Source: Thiomicrorhabdus sp041583835
GTDB taxonomy: Bacteria; Pseudomonadota; Gammaproteobacteria; Thiomicrospirales; Thiomicrospiraceae
DNA: 58,398 nucleotides
Reading direction: 5' to 3'
Assembly: GCF_041583835.1 (NCBI RefSeq)
Contig: NZ_JBFHFC010000013.1
Location: 1 to 58,398 of the forward strand
Positions 53,445 to 58,398 of the stretch are shown here, piece by piece (the first letter of the stretch is position 1; every line of letters starts with the position of its first letter). The position numbers and the translations under genes were made by a program. The notes beneath the pieces are model-generated. The model saw nothing but the letters and a program-made list of their open reading frames with translations, was not told where the DNA came from and made no database searches.

Positions 53445-54962
53445 ATGAAAATACTTTTTGCCACTTCTGAAGCACATCCCTTGATTAAAACCGGCGGTTT
53501 GGCCGATGTGTCCGGTAGTTTGCCGAACGCTTTGTCGGCTCTTAAGCATAAGGTGCGTTTAGTGTTGCCTGCCTACGGTGACGTCATGGCCAAGATTCCA
53601 CAAAAAGCCATGCGTAAAGTCGCCGAATTGGAGGTTGGTGGTTGCGGTCGAACTTATACGGCGTCAATCTTTCAGTTAAAGGCGGGTGCGTTTGAAGGTA
53701 TCGATGTGCCAGCGTGGCTGGTCGATATTCCAGAGCTGTTCGCCCGAGGAGGAAACCCTTATTTGGCGGAAGATGGAACGGACTGGTGGGATAACGGCGA
53801 GCGTTACGGCGTATTTTCCAAAGTGGTCACGGAATTGTCGATGGACCGAGTCGGCTTGAAATGGAAGCCGGACGTGGTGCATGTTAATGATTGGCAGACC
53901 GGCTTGGTGTCGGCACTGTTAAGTCTGGAAGAGGCTCGTCCTAAAACCGTCTTTACGGTTCACAACATGGCGTTTCCGGGTAACTTTCCCCACTCTTTAT
54001 TCGCTCAGTTAAATATTCCTGCCGAATTGTGGGGGATGGAAGGTGTTGAGTTTTGGGGACATTTCTCCATGCTGAAAGCCGGTCTGGTGTCATCGGATTG
54101 GGTGACGACTGTTAGCCCGACTTATGCAAAAGAAATTTGTTTTCCTGAATTTGCCTACGGGTTTGAAGGCGTCTTACAGAAACGCCGGGAGGAAGGACGT
54201 TTGGTTGGGATATTGAACGGTATCGATGAAACAATCTGGAACCCGAAAGTGGATGAATTGATTCACCGCAACTATTCGTTGGAAAAAGGGCGGGTTGCCG
54301 GTAAAAAGCAAAATAAAACGTTTTTGCTTAATGAAATGGCTTTGTTGAGCGGCTTGGATGAAAAGTCGGTTGCAAACGAGATAGCCGCTTGGTTGGATGC
54401 TCCCTTGGTTGGTTTTGTCGGGCGTATGGTGGGACAGAAAGGCTTGGATCTGGTTCTGGAGGTTTTGCCCGAAGTGCTTGATCAGACCGATGTGAACTTT
54501 GTATTTGTCGGTAACGGGAACAAGTATTTTGAAGCGGCTTTGTTGGAGATCGCAAAGAATTATCCTCAGCGAGTTTGGGTTTATGTGGGATATTCGGAAG
54601 TTTTGGCGCATCAGGTTGAAGCAGGAGCGGATCTGTTTTTAATGCCTTCGCGTTTTGAACCTTGCGGATTGAATCAAATGTATAGTTTGGCGTATGGCAC
54701 GCCTCCGATCGTTCACCATACCGGTGGGCTGGCTGACACGGTTGTTAATGCCACGGATGAAAATCTAAAGAAGGGTACGGCTACCGGATTTGTTTTTTAC
54801 GATCCGAGTCGTTACGCCTTAAAGTCAACCTTATTACACGCTTTGCATTTGTATGGCAAAAAACGCAGCTGGCAGCAGTTGCAGAAAAACGGCATGCAAC
54901 AGAATTTTGGCTGGAAAGCCAGTGCAAAGCACTATGTAGAACTGTATTCAGAGGATGTATAA
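53445..54962 (+). CDS. glgA: Glycogen synthase
   Basis: 505 aa from ATG 53445, with AGGACGAGG upstream; a TTG at 53430 is less likely. GT5 features: ADP-glucose-binding HPLIKTGGLADVSGSLP, FTVHNMAFPG, GILNGIDETIWNP, GFVGRMVGQKGLD and the catalytic region SRFEPCGLNQMYSLAYG. It overlaps glgP by 8 nt, tying synthesis and breakdown enzymes in one message. Confidence 0.95.
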   Translation: MKILFATSEAHPLIKTGGLADVSGSLPNALSALKHKVRLVLPAYGDVMAKIPQKAMRKVAELEVGGCGRTYTASIFQLKAGAFEGIDVPAWLVDIPELFARGGNPYLAEDGTDWWDNGERYGVFSKVVTELSMDRVGLKWKPDVVHVNDWQTGLVSALLSLEEARPKTVFTVHNMAFPGNFPHSLFAQLNIPAELWGMEGVEFWGHFSMLKAGLVSSDWVTTVSPTYAKEICFPEFAYGFEGVLQKRREEGRLVGILNGIDETIWNPKVDELIHRNYSLEKGRVAGKKQNKTFLLNEMALLSGLDEKSVANEIAAWLDAPLVGFVGRMVGQKGLDLVLEVLPEVLDQTDVNFVFVGNGNKYFEAALLEIAKNYPQRVWVYVGYSEVLAHQVEAGADLFLMPSRFEPCGLNQMYSLAYGTPPIVHHTGGLADTVVNATDENLKKGTATGFVFYDPSRYALKSTLLHALHLYGKKRSWQQLQKNGMQQNFGWKASAKHYVELYSEDV

Positions 54963-57456
54963 GATGCCAACGTCACTAGAAGCAAAACGAATGGAATTGG
55001 TTTCCGAAATGTTGCACCATGTCGGAATGGAAAAAGAAGATATCGAAACCGATTTTTTGAAATATTTGTGTCATACCTTGGGGCGCAATATCACCTCAGA
55101 AGATTATTATCTATTCAAAGCGCTGTCTTATACCACGCGTGACCGTTTGATGACCCATTGGAAGCGAACGTGGGAAGCTTATAACGAAAAGAAGCTCAAA
55201 AAAGCTTATTACTTGTCAATGGAGTTTTTGATCGGACGCTCTTTGACCAATAACCTGTTGAATCTGGGTATTGAAACCGAAACCGAACAGGCCATGTACG
55301 AATTGGGATTGAGTCTGGAAGAGATTGAAGAAACCGAACGCGATGCCGGTCTGGGTAATGGTGGCTTGGGGCGCTTGGCTGCGTGTTTTATGGATAGTTG
55401 CGCTACTTTGCAGCTGCCGGTAATGGGATACGGGTTGCGTTATGAGTATGGGATGTTTCGCCAGATCATTCAAAACGGTTATCAGGTAGAAGAGCCGGAT
55501 CATTGGTTGGGTATGGGACCTTATCCGTGGGAAATTCAGCGTGCGGAATATACCCAAGTAGTCAAGTTTGGTGGAGAGTCTCGCCAATATATCGATCCGG
55601 TTACCGGAGAGATGACGGTTCACTGGGAACATGCCGAAGTGGTATTGGCGATTCCTTATGACGTGCCGATTCCCGGGTTTAAAAATGAAACCGTAAACAC
55701 CCTTCGTTTGTGGTCGGCAATGGCCAGAGAAGGTTTCGACCTTTCTGAGTTCAACGCCGGGTCTTACCACGAAGCGGTGGCTAAAAAGGCTTCAGCCGAG
55801 AACATTACAATGGTTCTGTATCCTAATGACAGTAGCGAAAACGGAAAGGAGTTGCGTCTCAAGCAGCAGTATTTCCTAGTGTCGGCGAGTTTGCAGGATG
55901 TAGTCGGTCAGTGGAAGGCTCGTTATGGAGACTTTAAGGACTTTGCCGCTCACAGTGCGTTTCAGTTGAACGATACACATCCAAGTTTGGCTGTGGCTGA
56001 ACTGATGCGTTTGTTGGTGGATAAAGAGAAGCTTAGTTGGGAAAAGGCGTGGGAAATCACATCTAAAACAATGGCTTATACCAATCATACTTTGTTGCCG
56101 GAGGCATTGGAGAAATGGTCGGTGAGTCTGTTTGCAAAATTATTGCCACGTCCTTTGGAGATTATTTACGAAATCAATCGACGCTTTTTAACCGAAGTGG
56201 CTATGAGATGGCCCGGTGATACGGAACGTCAGCGACGCATGTCGATTATCGATGAACATAACAATGTCAGTATGGCGTACTTGGCGATTGTCGGAAGTCA
56301 TTCCGTAAACGGGGTGGCCGAGTTGCATTCCACGTTATTGAAAGAGGGGTTGTTTAACGACTTCTATCAGTTGTGGCCGAAAAAATTTAACAATAAGACC
56401 AATGGGGTGACGCAGCGACGTTGGTTGGCGGGATGTAATCCGAATTTGCGTGCACTATTAAAAGAGCAGATTGGGGAAGGTTGGATTACCAATCTAACCG
56501 AGTTGAAACAAATTGAACCGTTGGCGGAAGATTCTAAGTTTCAACAAGCATGGTATGAAGTTAAACAAGGCAATAAACAGCGCTTGGCGGATATGGTTTT
56601 CAAGGAAACCGGCGTTACTTTGAGTGTCGATTCGATGTTTGACGTTCAGGTGAAGCGTATTCATGAATACAAACGTCAGTTGTTGAATGTGCTGCATGTT
56701 ATCCATCTCTATTCTCGCATCAAGCGCGGTGATGCGGAAAACTGGACCAATCGAAGCGTTATCTTCGGAGGTAAAGCGGCACCGGGTTATGCGATGGCAA
56801 AGAAAATCATCAAATTGATTAATAATGTTGCCAATGTCGTCAATGCGGATCCGGATGTAGGTAATAAACTTAAGGTGGTGTTTTTCCCAAATTACCGGGT
56901 GTCTGCCATGGAAGTCATTTGTCCGGGAACGGATCTTTCCGAGCAAATTTCAACGGCGGGTAAAGAAGCTTCGGGAACCGGGAATATGAAGTTTATGATG
57001 AACGGTGCTTTGACCATCGGAACTTTGGATGGCGCAAACGTTGAGATTCACGATGCCGTCGGTGAAGAGAATTTCTTCTTGTTCGGATTGCACACACCGG
57101 ATGTGGAAGCTTTACGTTCCGAATACCATCCGCAGAGTTATATCGATCAGAATTATGATTTGCAAGCGGTGATGGGGTTGCTTGAGTCCGGGCATTTCAA
57201 TCAGTTTGAGCCGGGTATTTTTAATGAGATTATTCATTCCCTTAAAAGCCCTTCGGATCCTTGGATGACTTTGGCGGATTTCCAGAGTTATGTCACTGCT
57301 CAGGATCGTGCTGCTCAGGCTTATCAAAACCGCTCTTCGTGGTTGAAGATGAGTATTGTCAATTCGGCTCGCAGCGGGATTTTTTCGACTGATCGGACGA
57401 TGTTGCAGTATAACGAAGAGATCTGGCATCTAGAGCCGATAGGACAAAAGTCATAA
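54955..57456 (+). CDS. glgP: Glycogen phosphorylase
   Basis: 833 aa. Family landmarks: KKAYYLSMEFLIGRSLTNN (split over residues about 81-100), GNGGLGRLAACFMDS, NDTHPSLAVAELMRLL, NKTNGVTQRRWL and the PLP lysine in EASGTGNMKFMMNG. Releases glucose 1-phosphate from glycogen. The ATG at 54955 overlaps glgA; an ATG three codons later is an alternative. Last gene of the glycogen run. Confidence 0.95.
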   Translation: MYKMPTSLEAKRMELVSEMLHHVGMEKEDIETDFLKYLCHTLGRNITSEDYYLFKALSYTTRDRLMTHWKRTWEAYNEKKLKKAYYLSMEFLIGRSLTNNLLNLGIETETEQAMYELGLSLEEIEETERDAGLGNGGLGRLAACFMDSCATLQLPVMGYGLRYEYGMFRQIIQNGYQVEEPDHWLGMGPYPWEIQRAEYTQVVKFGGESRQYIDPVTGEMTVHWEHAEVVLAIPYDVPIPGFKNETVNTLRLWSAMAREGFDLSEFNAGSYHEAVAKKASAENITMVLYPNDSSENGKELRLKQQYFLVSASLQDVVGQWKARYGDFKDFAAHSAFQLNDTHPSLAVAELMRLLVDKEKLSWEKAWEITSKTMAYTNHTLLPEALEKWSVSLFAKLLPRPLEIIYEINRRFLTEVAMRWPGDTERQRRMSIIDEHNNVSMAYLAIVGSHSVNGVAELHSTLLKEGLFNDFYQLWPKKFNNKTNGVTQRRWLAGCNPNLRALLKEQIGEGWITNLTELKQIEPLAEDSKFQQAWYEVKQGNKQRLADMVFKETGVTLSVDSMFDVQVKRIHEYKRQLLNVLHVIHLYSRIKRGDAENWTNRSVIFGGKAAPGYAMAKKIIKLINNVANVVNADPDVGNKLKVVFFPNYRVSAMEVICPGTDLSEQISTAGKEASGTGNMKFMMNGALTIGTLDGANVEIHDAVGEENFFLFGLHTPDVEALRSEYHPQSYIDQNYDLQAVMGLLESGHFNQFEPGIFNEIIHSLKSPSDPWMTLADFQSYVTAQDRAAQAYQNRSSWLKMSIVNSARSGIFSTDRTMLQYNEEIWHLEPIGQKS

Positions 57457-57525
57457 ATATTATGCGGTTTTACGTAAAAGTAGGTATTTTTTAGGGGCTC
57501 AGCTCATATTACTGTAGCAAGTTTA

Positions 57526-57534
57526 TGTTATAAT
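57526..57534 (+). promoter_or_regulatory. Extended -10 promoter upstream of glmS
   Basis: TGTTATAAT is an extended -10 element (TGn-TATAAT), 42 nt before the glmS ATG. Such elements can act without a good -35 box, and none is apparent at 16-18 nt. Supports a separate promoter for glmS after glgP. Confidence 0.6.
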
Positions 57535-57576
57535 TGAGCGCTTAATTAATGACTGTAGCTAGGTTAGATTGACTCT

Positions 57577-58398
57577 ATGTGTGGAATTGTAGGGGGCGTT
57601 GCGGAGCGTAATATCGTCCCGATCCTTTTGGAAGGGTTAAAACGACTGGAGTACCGGGGATATGACTCGTCAGGTATTGCGACTTTAGATTTGGACGGCG
57701 GAATTCGGCGTGTACGATCGCTTGGAAAAATTAAAAATCTTGAGCAAAAAATTAATACTCTTGATGTAAGCGATTTTGTGGCAAGACGACGTGACGATCA
57801 AAACTTTCAAGGTAAAATCGGTATCGCCCACACTCGTTGGGCGACACACGGCGTGCCGGCTGAAAACAATGCTCATCCGCATATTTGTAATAATCGCGTT
57901 GCCGTTGTACATAACGGGATCATCGAAAATTACCAACATCTAAAAGCACAACAGTTAGAGCAAGGTTACCGCTTTACATCTGAGACCGATACCGAAGTGG
58001 TCGCCCATGCCATTCATCACGAATTAGTTCGCTTTGATGGGGATTTATTCAAGGCTGTGACCTCAGCGTTGAAGAGTTTTGAAGGTGCATACGCATTGGG
58101 TGTGGTGTCAGTTGATGATGTCGATACTCTAATCGCTGCAAGAAAAGGCAGCCCGCTCGTTATCGGTGTCGGAATTGGTGAACATTTCATCGCATCTGAT
58201 GTCTCGGCACTGTTACCTGTAACCCAAAACTTCATCTTTTTGGAAGAGGGCGATGTCGCCAAGATCACTCGTACTCAGGTGGAGATATACAGCGCCAATG
58301 GCGAATTGGTCGAACGTCCGGTTAAAACTTCCAACCTGACGGCTCATGCGGTCGAACTTGGTGAGCACCGCCACTATATGCATAAAGAAATTTTCGAG
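57577..58398 (+). CDS. glmS: Glutamine-fructose-6-phosphate aminotransferase (3'-truncated by window edge)
   Basis: First 274 codons; the frame runs off the window. The N-terminal nucleophile Cys2 is in MCGIVGGVAERN. The glutaminase domain includes LEYRGYDSSGI, AHTRWATHG, NGIIENY and SETDTEVVAH. EGAYALGVV and the domain-end HYMHKEI (FMQKEI-type) follow. The sugar-isomerase half lies outside. Makes glucosamine 6-phosphate for peptidoglycan and LPS, in keeping with the envelope genes nearby. Confidence 0.96.
   Translation, partial: MCGIVGGVAERNIVPILLEGLKRLEYRGYDSSGIATLDLDGGIRRVRSLGKIKNLEQKINTLDVSDFVARRRDDQNFQGKIGIAHTRWATHGVPAENNAHPHICNNRVAVVHNGIIENYQHLKAQQLEQGYRFTSETDTEVVAHAIHHELVRFDGDLFKAVTSALKSFEGAYALGVVSVDDVDTLIAARKGSPLVIGVGIGEHFIASDVSALLPVTQNFIFLEEGDVAKITRTQVEIYSANGELVERPVKTSNLTAHAVELGEHRHYMHKEIFE

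Noticed and set aside
57468..57479. Palindrome TTTTACGTAAAA after glgP, as a terminator
   Set aside because: No GC stem, loop or following T run; too weak to call a terminator or a defined operator.

Overview
The window reads as chromosome of a Gram-negative gammaproteobacterium. It carries ubiE-ubiJ-ubiB, dapF-DUF484-xerC, hslV/hslU, Kdo and heptose genes for LPS core, and a complete gspC-N type II secretion operon. The gene mix is compatible with a marine Thiotrichales/Piscirickettsiaceae-type organism, but I cannot fix the genus from sequence alone. I saw no rRNA, tRNA, CRISPR array or insertion sequence.

1-15.3 kb is a nitrogen-scavenging region that I read as a guanidine regulon. It starts with the end of a NitT/TauT-type ABC ATPase and a NikR-like repressor whose nickel ligands are mostly lost. 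Two paralogous 'urea carboxylase-associated' proteins (the carboxyguanidine deiminase family), a 1202-aa biotin-dependent urea/guanidine carboxylase and an allophanate hydrolase follow. Two guanidine-II (mini-ykkC) riboswitches can be read directly, each a pair of hairpins with ACGA loops. One sits just before the carboxylase. The other sits just before a second operon: a desaturase-like membrane di-iron protein, a metallo-beta-lactamase-fold hydrolase, a TIM-barrel isomerase-like protein and a 10-TM DMT transporter. An orphan periplasmic binding protein, a creatininase-family enzyme and a GlnT-type glutamine synthetase follow on the same strand. The second operon is the best candidate here for an undescribed system: a guanidine-responsive oxygenase/hydrolase/transport module beside the known guanidine degradation pathway.

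15.3-30.3 kb holds a small periplasmic protein with a structured leader, then gspCDEFGHIJKLMN. Just behind gspN lies a lipoprotein-like kexin/subtilisin-type protease with a C-terminal P domain, followed by a small exported protein that looks like its external chaperone (as in Aeromonas ASP/ORF2). Secretase, cargo and chaperone may form one unit.

30.3-40.2 kb is housekeeping. On the minus strand are hslU, DUF971, ubiE, ubiJ, ubiB, a lipoprotein and a periplasmic thioredoxin. On the plus strand are dapF, DUF484, xerC, hslV and a YqhA-like membrane protein. hslV and hslU are split onto opposite strands.

40.2-58.4 kb joins envelope and storage metabolism. waaA, kdsD and a PagL-like lipid A deacylase run leftward. 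hldE, gmhA, glk, glgC, a GH57 glucanotransferase/amylase, malQ, glgB, glgA and glgP run rightward, ending in the first part of glmS. The right-hand series can build, branch, trim and phosphorolyse glycogen.
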